A stretch of DNA of 64,000 nucleotides from Bacillota bacterium. Its GTDB lineage: Bacteria > Bacillota > Bacilli > Alicyclobacillales > SLC66. Within the stretch, counting starts at the first letter, position 1. Every line of letters begins with the position of its first letter. Position numbers and translations under genes: made by a program. The stretch is taken from the NCBI GenBank assembly GCA_021821085.1, contig JAKACV010000003.1, positions 1 through 64,000 on the forward strand. The letters are read 5' to 3'. Positions 25,710-33,747 of the stretch are shown in pieces. A model generated the notes under the pieces. The model was given only the letters and a program-made list of their open reading frames with translations. It made no database searches and was not told where the DNA came from.

Positions 25710-26951
25710 TCATCTTGTTAACTCTTGTAAAAGCAAATGTAACGCTAATTTTGCCGATCGTATCCGAATCTGCGTTCGATTCCCCGGGAATACTCTGCGC
25801 ATCACTTTAACACCAGATTCTCCATCTACTGCAACATACACGAGGCCCACCGGTTTATCCTCCGTGGCACCACCAGGCCCAGCAATTCCTGTAATACTTA
25901 CGCCGTAATCGGTGTGAAGTGCCGACCGCACACCCTCTGCCATTGCTTTTGCAACTTCTTCACTCACGGCCCCATGTCTTTCTAACAAAGTGTCAGAAAC
26001 CCCAAGCGCGTATTTTTTTACCGTGTCCGAATATGACACGATCGCACCCTCAAAAACTTTCGAACTACCCGGCAAATCCACGAGCATGGAACTTAATAAA
26101 CCACCAGTACAACTTTCCGCAAATGAAACTCGTTTCGAACGCCCCAGTAATTCACGAAACACGACTTGCACCAGACTCACATCATCAAATCCATAGACAT
26201 AAGAGCCTAATCGCTTCATAAGCTCTTTCTCTAGGGGTGTAATCAAAGCTTTCGCTTCTTCACGTACTGCTGCCCGAGCGGTCAACCGCAGAACCATCTC
26301 ACCTTCTGTTGCCAAAGGTGCAATCGTCGGATTTGTCTGGGTCTGATAGAGATCTTGAAGCATTGTCTCGACATCTGACTCTCCAATGCCATATAAGTGC
26401 AGCACGCGACTATGAATCACTGCTGAACCTGCAAGAATCTCTAAGCGTGAACGAACAGACTCCTCAAACATAGGGCGCATTTCTAGCGGTGGCCCCGGCA
26501 GTAAGAAGAAGTGATGACCGTCATGACGCAGATACTGACCAGGTGCCGTCCCTCTCGGGTTAGGCAAAAATTCGGCATCTCCTACACGCAATGCCTGCCT
26601 TCGATTGGTATCCGACGGCTGCTTCCCAATTTGACAAAAATAAGGAAGGACATGATTTTCATACGCATTTGCAGAAAATTGAAGCGGCAACTTACAAACA
26701 TCACTCACCGCATCCCGCGTTACATCGTCACCCGTTGGACCTAGTCCACCCGTCAAAATAATAATTCGCGAACGCAACATGGCCTGTTTAATGATCGATG
26801 TCAGACGATCGATATTGTCACCAACCGTTGTGTGTAAATAGACCGACACCCCAAGTTTGGCCAATTCATCTGACAAATAACGTGCATGCGTATTATCAAT
26901 TTGACCAAGTAGGATTTCTGTTCCAACAGCAATCAACTCTGCCGACAACAT
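25710..26951 (-). CDS. cinA: CinA: nicotinamide-nucleotide amidase / competence-damage protein
   Basis: The N-terminal molybdopterin-binding-like (ADP-ribose pyrophosphatase) domain has VGTEILLGQIDNTHA and TGGLGPTGDDVTRD. The C-terminal amidase domain has FAESCTGGLLSSML, GAIVSYSDTVK and GIAGPGGATEDKPVG, the NMN deamidation site. Both parts are complete (413 aa), indicating a bifunctional enzyme in NAD salvage. ATG 26951 follows GGGGATGG and matches the family N-terminus; the frame is open to 26987. The order pgsA-cinA-recA is the normal Bacillus one apart from the inserted helicase. Confidence 0.93.
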   Translation of the reverse strand: MLSAELIAVGTEILLGQIDNTHARYLSDELAKLGVSVYLHTTVGDNIDRLTSIIKQAMLRSRIIILTGGLGPTGDDVTRDAVSDVCKLPLQFSANAYENHVLPYFCQIGKQPSDTNRRQALRVGDAEFLPNPRGTAPGQYLRHDGHHFFLLPGPPLEMRPMFEESVRSRLEILAGSAVIHSRVLHLYGIGESDVETMLQDLYQTQTNPTIAPLATEGEMVLRLTARAAVREEAKALITPLEKELMKRLGSYVYGFDDVSLVQVVFRELLGRSKRVSFAESCTGGLLSSMLVDLPGSSKVFEGAIVSYSDTVKKYALGVSDTLLERHGAVSEEVAKAMAEGVRSALHTDYGVSITGIAGPGGATEDKPVGLVYVAVDGESGVKVMRRVFPGNRTQIRIRSAKLALHLLLQELTR

Positions 26952-26987
26952 GCGCAGGCCATCCCCTATCGACAAACAACTGTGCAA

Positions 26988-27566
26988 CTACGTACGAGCA
27001 CTAAGAACATGTTTATTTTTTACAAAATAATCCACACCACTAACGATCGTCATAATCGCCGCTGCATAGAGAGTAATCACATCAAACGGGATTCCAAGAT
27101 AGGAAAACGGAAAATCGCCAATCATAATTTCCACGAGAGCGACCATCTGCAATACAGTTTTCCACTTTCCAAGCCCACTTGCAGCGATTACTTGTCCTTC
27201 AGTCGAAGCAACAGCACGCAAGCCAGTCACCGCAAATTCGCGCGCCACAATAATTACAGCAATCCAAGCAGGGATCTTTTGCAGAGCCACCAAACAGATC
27301 AACGCTGTAGACACGAGAAGTTTATCGGCGAGCGGATCCATAAACTTCCCAAAATTCGTAATCAATTGTCGTTTGCGAGCGATATATCCGTCCAAACTGT
27401 CCGTACTGGCAGCAATTATAAACACGAATGCAGCAATGAGCTCTCCACCAGAGATAGTACGTCCACCTGTGTACACTTCGAACAGCGGAATGCGCACCAG
27501 TAATAACAGCATGACAATGGGCACCATGATCATTCTGGCTATAGTGATGCGATTAGCCAGATTCAC
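26988..27566 (-). CDS. pgsA: CDP-diacylglycerol-glycerol-3-phosphate 3-phosphatidyltransferase PgsA
   Basis: Membrane enzyme that makes phosphatidylglycerol phosphate. The CDP-alcohol phosphotransferase motif DSLDGYIARKRQLITNFG followed by FMDPLADK carries all conserved Asp, Gly and Arg residues. There are five or six hydrophobic segments in 192 residues. Its start abuts the rimO stop. Confidence 0.95.
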   Translation of the reverse strand: MNLANRITIARMIMVPIVMLLLLVRIPLFEVYTGGRTISGGELIAAFVFIIAASTDSLDGYIARKRQLITNFGKFMDPLADKLLVSTALICLVALQKIPAWIAVIIVAREFAVTGLRAVASTEGQVIAASGLGKWKTVLQMVALVEIMIGDFPFSYLGIPFDVITLYAAAIMTIVSGVDYFVKNKHVLSART

Positions 27567-28889
27567 CTAGACGGCCTCCCCCACAAGATCGAAGTCAAAA
27601 GCATGTGAAATGCGCACTGGAACAATCGACCCGATTCTCAAATTGACACCTGTCACATAAACAACTCCATCAATTTCCTTGGCATCAAATGGAGTTCTGC
27701 CGACATATGAAGAACCATCTATTACGTCATGACCTTCAATTAAAACGGGGACAATTTCACCAACATACCGCGCCATACGCTCAGCAGCCACGACACGAGC
27801 AGTTTCCATCAACTCACTCGCGCGTCGTTCTTTGTCCTTCGCATCCACTTGCGTTGCATAGTTTGCTGCAGGAGATGACTCTTCTGCGGAATAGGTAAAG
27901 ACCCCCACATGATCGAAGCCGATTTCTTCAATAAATGCCTTGAGATTTTGAAAATCCTCTTCAGTTTCGCCAGGAAAACCAACAATAAACGAGGATCTAA
28001 GCACCACACCTGGAATTCGATCGCGAATCTTCGCGATTAATTCACGTATATGCCGTTGTCTTCCAGGTCGTTGCATCGAACGCAAAATATGATCCTCCGA
28101 ATGTTGTAAAGGCATATCAACATATTTCACTACCTTAGGCAACACGCGAAATGCTTCGATCAATTCATCTGTAAAATAGCCTGGATATGCATAGTGAAGT
28201 CGAATCCATTGCAGTTCATCAACCCCATTTAGCGCGTGTAACAAATCTGCCAAACGCCGCTTTCCATACAAATCCAAACCATATTGCGTTGAATCTTGAG
28301 CAATCAAGTTCACTTCTCGTACGCCACTTGCCGCAAGTAGTCGAGCTTCAGCCACAATGCTTTCAATTGGACGAGAACGAAAGCTGCCTCGCATTTGTGG
28401 AATCACGCAAAATGTGCACTTATGATCGCAACCTTCCGCAATCTTAATATATACAGAAGGTCCACCTACCGTTTTACGTGGGGTAAATTCGTCATAGATA
28501 TATACAGGATTACCTGTCCACCTAGGACGCTCACCACGCTTCGCTCGTTCGATAAGCTCGACAATGCGAGGAAACTCTCCCGTTCCAACGAGCCCATCGA
28601 TCTCCGGAATCTCATCCAGTAGCTCTTCCGCATAACGTTGCGCCATACATCCGGCAACCAACAGCTTTTTGCCTTTATGCTTCTCTGTCGCCAAGCGCAA
28701 GATGGTATCAATCGACTCCTGTTTCGCCGCATCAATAAACGCACAAGTATTTACGATGACAACGTCCGCCAATTCCGGATCATCTGTCATGGTATATCCC
28801 TTTTGTTCCATCAGACCGACCATAACTTCCGAGTCTACCGCGTTTTTTTCGCAGCCTAAAGTTACAATCGAAACGCGTTGATTCGCCAT
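27567..28889 (-). CDS. rimO: Ribosomal protein S12 methylthiotransferase RimO
   Basis: Radical-SAM enzyme that methylthiolates an Asp of S12. The N-terminal domain has VTLGCEKNAVDSEVM (the LGCxKN signature that separates RimO from MiaB), NTCAFIDAAKQES and AGCMAQR. The radical-SAM motif is GCDHKCTFCVIPQMRG, and a TRAM domain is at the C-terminus. The frame opens at 29003; ATG 28889 follows GGAGGAAG at the right distance and gives 440 residues. In B. subtilis rimO (ymcB-like paralogue) is not at this site in the ymf cluster, so this is a local difference. Confidence 0.95.
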   Translation of the reverse strand: MANQRVSIVTLGCEKNAVDSEVMVGLMEQKGYTMTDDPELADVVIVNTCAFIDAAKQESIDTILRLATEKHKGKKLLVAGCMAQRYAEELLDEIPEIDGLVGTGEFPRIVELIERAKRGERPRWTGNPVYIYDEFTPRKTVGGPSVYIKIAEGCDHKCTFCVIPQMRGSFRSRPIESIVAEARLLAASGVREVNLIAQDSTQYGLDLYGKRRLADLLHALNGVDELQWIRLHYAYPGYFTDELIEAFRVLPKVVKYVDMPLQHSEDHILRSMQRPGRQRHIRELIAKIRDRIPGVVLRSSFIVGFPGETEEDFQNLKAFIEEIGFDHVGVFTYSAEESSPAANYATQVDAKDKERRASELMETARVVAAERMARYVGEIVPVLIEGHDVIDGSSYVGRTPFDAKEIDGVVYVTGVNLRIGSIVPVRISHAFDFDLVGEAV

Positions 28890-29025
28890 CCTCATCTTCC
28901 TCCACATTACAGCAAGGCAAAAAAATGCAGCGAAATACGCCGCCACTTTCCATGCACCCATTTCACTCTTATAAATTATAGAGTGTTCCAGGCCAAGTGT
29001 CAAAACTTATTCTCAAGAGCAATTT

Positions 29026-29517
29026 TTACCTGTAATTTACAAATTGCAAATCAGATGTAAAATCTTGTGATTTCAGACTTTGAATCACCTGTTGCAAATC
29101 ATCGCGATTCTTCCCAATCACACGCACCTGATCCCCTTGAAGTGTGGCCTGAACCTTTATTTTCGAATCTTTGATGATCTTAATGATCTTTTTGGCCACG
29201 TCCTGTTCCAACCCTTGCTTGATACGAATGGTTTGACGCACCGTACTCTTTGCAGCAGGTTCGATTGTTTGATATTCTAAACTTTTTAAGGAAACCCCGC
29301 GCTTGATCAACTTACTCTGCAAAATATCGATGACATTTGCGAGCTTATACTCATCGTCACTGACGACGATAATTTCTTCATCGCTCATAGAAATCTCACT
29401 CTTGCTACCTTTAAAATCAAAACGCGTCTGCAATTCCTTTTGCGCCTGATGTACAGCATTAGTCACTTCCTGCAAATCTGCATTAGATACAATGTCAAAA
29501 GAAGCATCTTTCGCCAT
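29026..29517 (-). CDS. YajQ-family nucleotide-binding protein
   Basis: A 163-residue protein made of two ferredoxin-like halves. It has the N-terminus SFDIVSNADLQEVTNAVHQA, TRFDFKGSKSEI, and IIKIIKDSKIKVQATLQGDQVRV. Family members bind nucleotides; some Xanthomonas homologues respond to cyclic di-GMP, but that cannot be assumed here. It lies 12 bases after the RodZ-like gene in the same transcript. Confidence 0.92.
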   Translation of the reverse strand: MAKDASFDIVSNADLQEVTNAVHQAQKELQTRFDFKGSKSEISMSDEEIIVVSDDEYKLANVIDILQSKLIKRGVSLKSLEYQTIEPAAKSTVRQTIRIKQGLEQDVAKKIIKIIKDSKIKVQATLQGDQVRVIGKNRDDLQQVIQSLKSQDFTSDLQFVNYR

Positions 29518-29529
29518 CTTTAAACCTCC

Positions 29530-30486
29530 TTACTTCTTTACAAAAGAATACGTATATCCTCCTGTTGCCGTTTTAGCAAGTGGTACAGGCATGCCGTTGA
29601 TCGTCATAGAAAGATAGCGGCTCGCTCCAGCATCGATTTGAATGGAATGCGCAGCTGTCCATGACTCTATCTGTCCTGGTGCAACAATGGCGCTCGTAAC
29701 AAGCATCTGACCATCGCCAATCACCTGAATCCAACAACGACCAGACACTCCTGTCACAGATAGTTTCAAAGGTACTCCCGTTGTCACTTGAAAAGAAGAT
29801 GAAACAGGTGTGCTACTTACTTGGGTCAACACCACATTAGACTTTGTAGTAACCGCCTTGGCTGTATGATGCTTGACAGTACCCGTTTTGCTGTTTTTTG
29901 TTGTGTGTGCGGGAATAGGCGCCGCCGATTCAACTGTCTTTTTCGCAGTCGGTTGGTTTAAAGCAGTTGATAAAACAATGATCAAAGTGACGAAAACCAA
30001 TGCAATTGCCACTGCCCCGATGCGACTTTGCATCGACCAATGCCTTTCTTTTGATAGAGCCCGATGCACGAGTGACCGTTTTTGCCCATCATTCGTTTGT
30101 CCTTGCTTTCTCACATTTACTCGAGTATTGGACGGAGTATATGACATCGATTGATAGTCAGGTGCCTCCTCCACCTCGCTGCCATTGATGTCGGGAACAT
30201 CCCGTGCACTCAAATATTGAGCAGTTAATTTCACGCCATCCAATCCTAAAAAATCAGCGTAGCTGCGAATAAATCCCCGCGCATACACAATGCCTGGCAT
30301 AATACTCAAATCGCCATCTTCGATGGCCTGCAAGTACCGACTACGAATCTTTGTCGTTTCAACTACTTCAGCCAATCCCAGTCCACGCGACTCTCTCGTA
30401 TGGCGCAAATAATTCCCGAGTTCCTGGAGCGCCGCACGTTCAGCCCCCATTTCATCACGCATCATTCCTGATCCGTTCTCTTGCAA
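29530..30486 (-). CDS. ymfM: RodZ-like membrane protein with Xre-type HTH (YmfM)
   Basis: Cytoskeletal linker of the cell-shape machinery. Residues 20-95 form a HTH_25-type domain (LGNYLRHTRESRGLGLAEVV, IEDGDLSIMPGIVYARGF). After a basic linker a single membrane helix spans about 156-176, and a Ser/Thr-rich stretch leads to a C-terminal DUF4115 beta domain (GVPLKLSVTGVSGRCWIQV). Start is TTG 30486 behind GGAGG. It lies between ymfK and pgsA-cluster genes, as ymfM does in B. subtilis. Confidence 0.88.
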   Translation of the reverse strand: MQENGSGMMRDEMGAERAALQELGNYLRHTRESRGLGLAEVVETTKIRSRYLQAIEDGDLSIMPGIVYARGFIRSYADFLGLDGVKLTAQYLSARDVPDINGSEVEEAPDYQSMSYTPSNTRVNVRKQGQTNDGQKRSLVHRALSKERHWSMQSRIGAVAIALVFVTLIIVLSTALNQPTAKKTVESAAPIPAHTTKNSKTGTVKHHTAKAVTTKSNVVLTQVSSTPVSSSFQVTTGVPLKLSVTGVSGRCWIQVIGDGQMLVTSAIVAPGQIESWTAAHSIQIDAGASRYLSMTINGMPVPLAKTATGGYTYSFVKK

Positions 30487-30519
30487 CGGAATACCTCCTT
30501 AGAATTAATCCACCTGACA

Positions 30520-31296
30520 TTACCCTTCCATCAGCGGATCATCTAACGTTTGGTAAGTGATTTCTTCATCCATGCTATTACGGAGTTCAATCACACGATC
30601 AAATAAGTTCCAAGAAAACTCCGTTCTGCGAACAAACAGGTCTGGATGTTCAATAATCTTAGGTGCATTTAATCGCAAGATTCGACGAACCAATCGCATA
30701 TGATCTTCGTTTCCTCTCATTGTCGACACAATACCATCAATGATATACACATGATCCTCTGTACTAAGCTCGTCGTCCTCAAGATCTGTTCGCAACGTCT
30801 GTTTTAAAAGGGTCGAGGAAATGAACGTCCATCGTTTACCTGCATATACACTTGCAGCAACCATCGACTCCGTCTTCCCTACACGGGGCATCCCACGGAT
30901 CCCCATCACTTGATTACCCGATCGTTTCAAATGTTCCCCCACAAAATCAACAAGCAATCCTAAATCATCGCGAGTAAACTTGTAGGTTTTACAAGGTACA
31001 TCACCCACCTCGCGTTCGATGAGTTTGCCGTGTTTTAGTGCTAACCGATCAAGTAAGCGAGGGGACCGCAGAGCCGTCACAATAATATTGTCCACTTGTG
31101 AAAGCATCGCTTGCAATGTGTCAATGCGTCCTTCATCATCTACTCGCAATAAAAACCCTCGTCGTCGATCATCAACTCCACTTACCGTCACAATATTAAT
31201 AGACAACATTCCAAGAACCGATGCAACATCTCCCAATAAACCGATGCGATCCTTTTGAATGTAGTATTCGAAGTACCATTCTCCCGTCTCAACCAT
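30520..31296 (-). CDS. ymfK: YmfK-like protein (DUF3388)
   Basis: A 258-residue conserved Bacillales protein of unknown function. Residues 5-80 look like an ACT-type regulatory domain (FEYYIQKDRIGLLGDVASVL). The rest contains a P-loop-like GIRGMPRVGKT (about 137) and a probable acidic Walker B region (DHVYIIDGIVS), suggesting a nucleotide-binding module. It directly precedes the RodZ-like gene, as in B. subtilis. Confidence 0.8.
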   Translation of the reverse strand: MVETGEWYFEYYIQKDRIGLLGDVASVLGMLSINIVTVSGVDDRRRGFLLRVDDEGRIDTLQAMLSQVDNIIVTALRSPRLLDRLALKHGKLIEREVGDVPCKTYKFTRDDLGLLVDFVGEHLKRSGNQVMGIRGMPRVGKTESMVAASVYAGKRWTFISSTLLKQTLRTDLEDDELSTEDHVYIIDGIVSTMRGNEDHMRLVRRILRLNAPKIIEHPDLFVRRTEFSWNLFDRVIELRNSMDEEITYQTLDDPLMEG

Positions 31297-31304
31297 ATCA
31301 ACAC

Positions 31305-32492
31305 TTATCCTTTCGGAGTACCCGAAGACTTTAAACTGCCAATCGTCTTAGGAGTACCCGATGATTGTTTGCTCACCTTACTTGTGGAAGTTGAGGGTGC
31401 CGTGCCTACACTTGTGCCTTGATTCGTCGATTTTGATGGAGTCGTTGCACCAGCGCCGTTCGCAGGGGATGAAGCTGGCATAAGGGCAGTCGGTACAGGT
31501 AACGAAAGCGCCAACGTCGTTTGTACAGATGGCGCCGTATTCGCAAACTGAGTTGGAGCAATCTTGCCACTGCTGAGCAAATGCTGATACGCCAGAATAC
31601 TCGCGGGACTTTGCCACCCTGGAAAATAGGCGAGATTCGTAAACTGTCCCGCATTCGCTTGCAGTACTTCAGGTAATGATTGCCCTCTTTCAAGTGTTAC
31701 CAATACCTGAGCAAGCCCAGACGCCAAAAAGGATCTTGCGTCGACTTGTCCGATTTCCGTCGGAAAACCACCTGTTATCGCACCAAGATTGACATCCACA
31801 ACAGGTACGCCAAATGCCTGTACCGCAGCCTTAACAGTCGATGTGAGCGATCCTACAACTATAAAATCACGCACCGGATTTGAGGTGAGCATCGCTACTT
31901 GTTGTTTCGTGCTACCCGTAAAAAAGATGGGGATCGCACTGGAATAGGCAATATGCATACCCGATGACACCGCAGAGACAATATCGCCATTGGGTACAAG
32001 AGAGGGTACATTCCCTACCATGATGCCAACAGGTTTCCCATACCCATGAATTCCACCCGCCATATACCCCGCACTAGAAGCGAGCAGCGAAACATTAGGA
32101 ATCACCCAAGTCACGTTTGCAGGCGGCTGATTTATCCCACTATATCCAATCCACACAAAATGCGTCGTAGGATACACTTTGGCCAATGCTTGTTCTGCTG
32201 CCGTCGGATCGAGAAACACCACCATTTTCGCATGTGCTGCCTGTACATCTTGCTGTAAACGCACATTTTTCGCGGATTCCGTTATACTGACTGCTGTAAT
32301 TCCATGCCGCGCTTGTCCCATCACACTGGCAATCTGCGCATTTGACAAAATCGTCGACGTACCAACCACAACAACACTTGTCCGCTGTGTATTCGCAGTC
32401 AATGAATGAACATCTACAAATCCGCAACCAGTTAACCCGATCGACAACATAGACACAAAGACTGTCGATAGTACGCGTCGAACGTTTCGCAA
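31305..32492 (-). CDS. BMP-family-like lipoprotein with Ser/Thr-rich tail
   Basis: A probable membrane-anchored substrate-binding protein. The start TTG 32492, behind TGGGGGA, gives a lipoprotein signal: basic RNVRR, hydrophobic core and the lipobox LTGC. The body resembles periplasmic binding proteins of the BMP/nucleoside type (GYMAGGIHGYGKPVGIMVG, DFIVVGSLTSTVKAAV, FPTEIGQVDARSFLASGLAQ). The last 60 or so residues are low-complexity Ser, Thr, Gly and Lys. No permease or ATPase gene is adjacent, so partner and ligand are unknown. The frame is open upstream to 32531. Confidence 0.72.
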   Translation of the reverse strand: MRNVRRVLSTVFVSMLSIGLTGCGFVDVHSLTANTQRTSVVVVGTSTILSNAQIASVMGQARHGITAVSITESAKNVRLQQDVQAAHAKMVVFLDPTAAEQALAKVYPTTHFVWIGYSGINQPPANVTWVIPNVSLLASSAGYMAGGIHGYGKPVGIMVGNVPSLVPNGDIVSAVSSGMHIAYSSAIPIFFTGSTKQQVAMLTSNPVRDFIVVGSLTSTVKAAVQAFGVPVVDVNLGAITGGFPTEIGQVDARSFLASGLAQVLVTLERGQSLPEVLQANAGQFTNLAYFPGWQSPASILAYQHLLSSGKIAPTQFANTAPSVQTTLALSLPVPTALMPASSPANGAGATTPSKSTNQGTSVGTAPSTSTSKVSKQSSGTPKTIGSLKSSGTPKG

Positions 32493-32563
32493 ATGAAATA
32501 ATCCCCCAAAGTATACCAAGTTTAACGCCATCTTAACTTACATATTCACGCGTTGTTTGCATT

Positions 32564-32572
32564 ATTGTACCA
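32564..32572 (-). promoter_or_regulatory. Extended -10 promoter of the BMP-like lipoprotein gene
   Basis: TGG-TACAAT on the minus strand matches the extended -10 form TGnTATAAT. No clear -35 box is present. Confidence 0.45.
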
Positions 32573-32631
32573 TGAAGAACTTGACCTGCAAAAGGTTAAA
32601 CAAATGAATCACTTGCGAGACTCGCGGGAAA

Positions 32632-32653
32632 ACCTCATAATAGGTTATGAGGT
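32632..32653 (+). promoter_or_regulatory. Hairpin masking the ribosome site of the 113-aa gene
   Basis: ACCTCATAA (32632-32640) pairs perfectly with TTATGAGGT (32645-32653) around TAGG. The 3' arm contains the Shine-Dalgarno GAGGTG, 7 bases before ATG 32661, so translation should depend on opening the hairpin. Confidence 0.5.
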
Positions 32654-32660
32654 GTGAACA

Positions 32661-33002
32661 ATGAATTCCAACCATGAGCATTATTCTGTGGCACGCGCTT
32701 TTTACCAACTAGAATTTTATTTAGATGCAATCAGTGCCCCATTCACAATCAAAGATTTGTATCGGAATGCTTATGCTGAAAAAAGAAAAGACCACTACGA
32801 CGATAAGTGGCTAGATCATTTAGAAGATGATGCCCGTATAACAGAAAGTTTGGAAGATTCATTTACTGCACATACCATTGTAGAAGCACTATTAAAAACT
32901 GGGCACGAGGCGGTATTGCGGCAACTAATTAAACATCTTCGCAAAGAGCGAATTCATTTTACACAGTTATACATCTCTGGTGCGGGTAGAAAACATCCGT
33001 AA
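32661..33002 (+). CDS. Hypothetical protein, 113 aa
   Basis: One of the few plus-strand genes, lying between the BMP-like gene and a membrane protein gene that read away from or toward it. It is hydrophilic and mostly helical, rich in His, Tyr, Glu and Lys (HEHYSVARAFYQLEFYLDA, DDKWLDHLEDDARITESL). No signal peptide or known motif is seen. The ribosome site GAGGTG is good but buried in a perfect 9-base hairpin. No family is recognised; lineage-specific origin is likely. Confidence 0.65.
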   Translation: MNSNHEHYSVARAFYQLEFYLDAISAPFTIKDLYRNAYAEKRKDHYDDKWLDHLEDDARITESLEDSFTAHTIVEALLKTGHEAVLRQLIKHLRKERIHFTQLYISGAGRKHP

Positions 33003-33047
33003 ACACCGCCAGATGATGATCGTGCGCGTCAACAGACAAACGCTTGC

Positions 33048-33689
33048 CTATGAACTTTGATATTGCGCAAATGCTTGGGTTGTTAGGGTATGCGTATAAC
33101 GATCCACCGTCGCCAATTCATGTACGAATTGCACACCTTGATCAAGAGCAAAAGTACTTAATGCTAAGGACTTCGCTTCTTTTGCACCAAGACCGGCTGC
33201 CATAATATAGCGACCTCCATTCTCTATATAAATGGCAGCAAAGTCCACCTTGATCCCTGGCAACCGATAGGCAGACAAGAGATAACGCGTAGCATCGTCC
33301 GCTGCTGTAAGATACGTTTGCGGTAGACCGCGCAGAGACGAGGTTGCAACAATCGAAACGCCGCCATCTTTCATTCTTTGTACAAATAGCTCTTGAAGAT
33401 TGGGCACCGCGCTTTTTAAATCAGTTGAAATCTTTTGCGTCTCAGCATTTGATACAGTCTGTAACGAGACCCTTTCTGTAAATCCCCCGACCCGAGCCTG
33501 TTGTAGACTTTGTACCGACGTCGTTTTTTTAAATGTTCCTCCAGTTTGTTCAAAAAAAACCACTACAAGCGCGCTGATTCCTAAGATTGAAATGATCGCT
33601 AACCCCGTCATAAATCTTGATTCACTTGTAGATCGCCTCTTTTGCGTATGAAACAAATCTCTTAATGATCGTTGTCTCATTCCAGACAC
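33048..33689 (-). CDS. Hypothetical single-pass membrane protein, 213 aa
   Basis: A short basic cytoplasmic N-terminus (RSLRDLFHTQKRRS) is followed by one membrane helix at about 27-47 (MTGLAIISILGISALVVVFF) and an extracytoplasmic domain of about 165 residues without recognisable motifs. It follows spoIIIE by 58 bases on the same strand and may be cotranscribed. A role in sporulation or cell envelope is possible from position only. Confidence 0.7.
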   Translation of the reverse strand: MSGMRQRSLRDLFHTQKRRSTSESRFMTGLAIISILGISALVVVFFEQTGGTFKKTTSVQSLQQARVGGFTERVSLQTVSNAETQKISTDLKSAVPNLQELFVQRMKDGGVSIVATSSLRGLPQTYLTAADDATRYLLSAYRLPGIKVDFAAIYIENGGRYIMAAGLGAKEAKSLALSTFALDQGVQFVHELATVDRYTHTLTTQAFAQYQSS

Positions 33690-33747
33690 TCCTCGCGCAC
33701 GATGTTCATTACTTCATCATACGCGACCAATCGGATAACATGTCCAC

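Noticed and set aside
26982..27503. 173-codon plus-strand frame
   Set aside because: Antisense to pgsA; basic, low-complexity translation typical of an antisense shadow.
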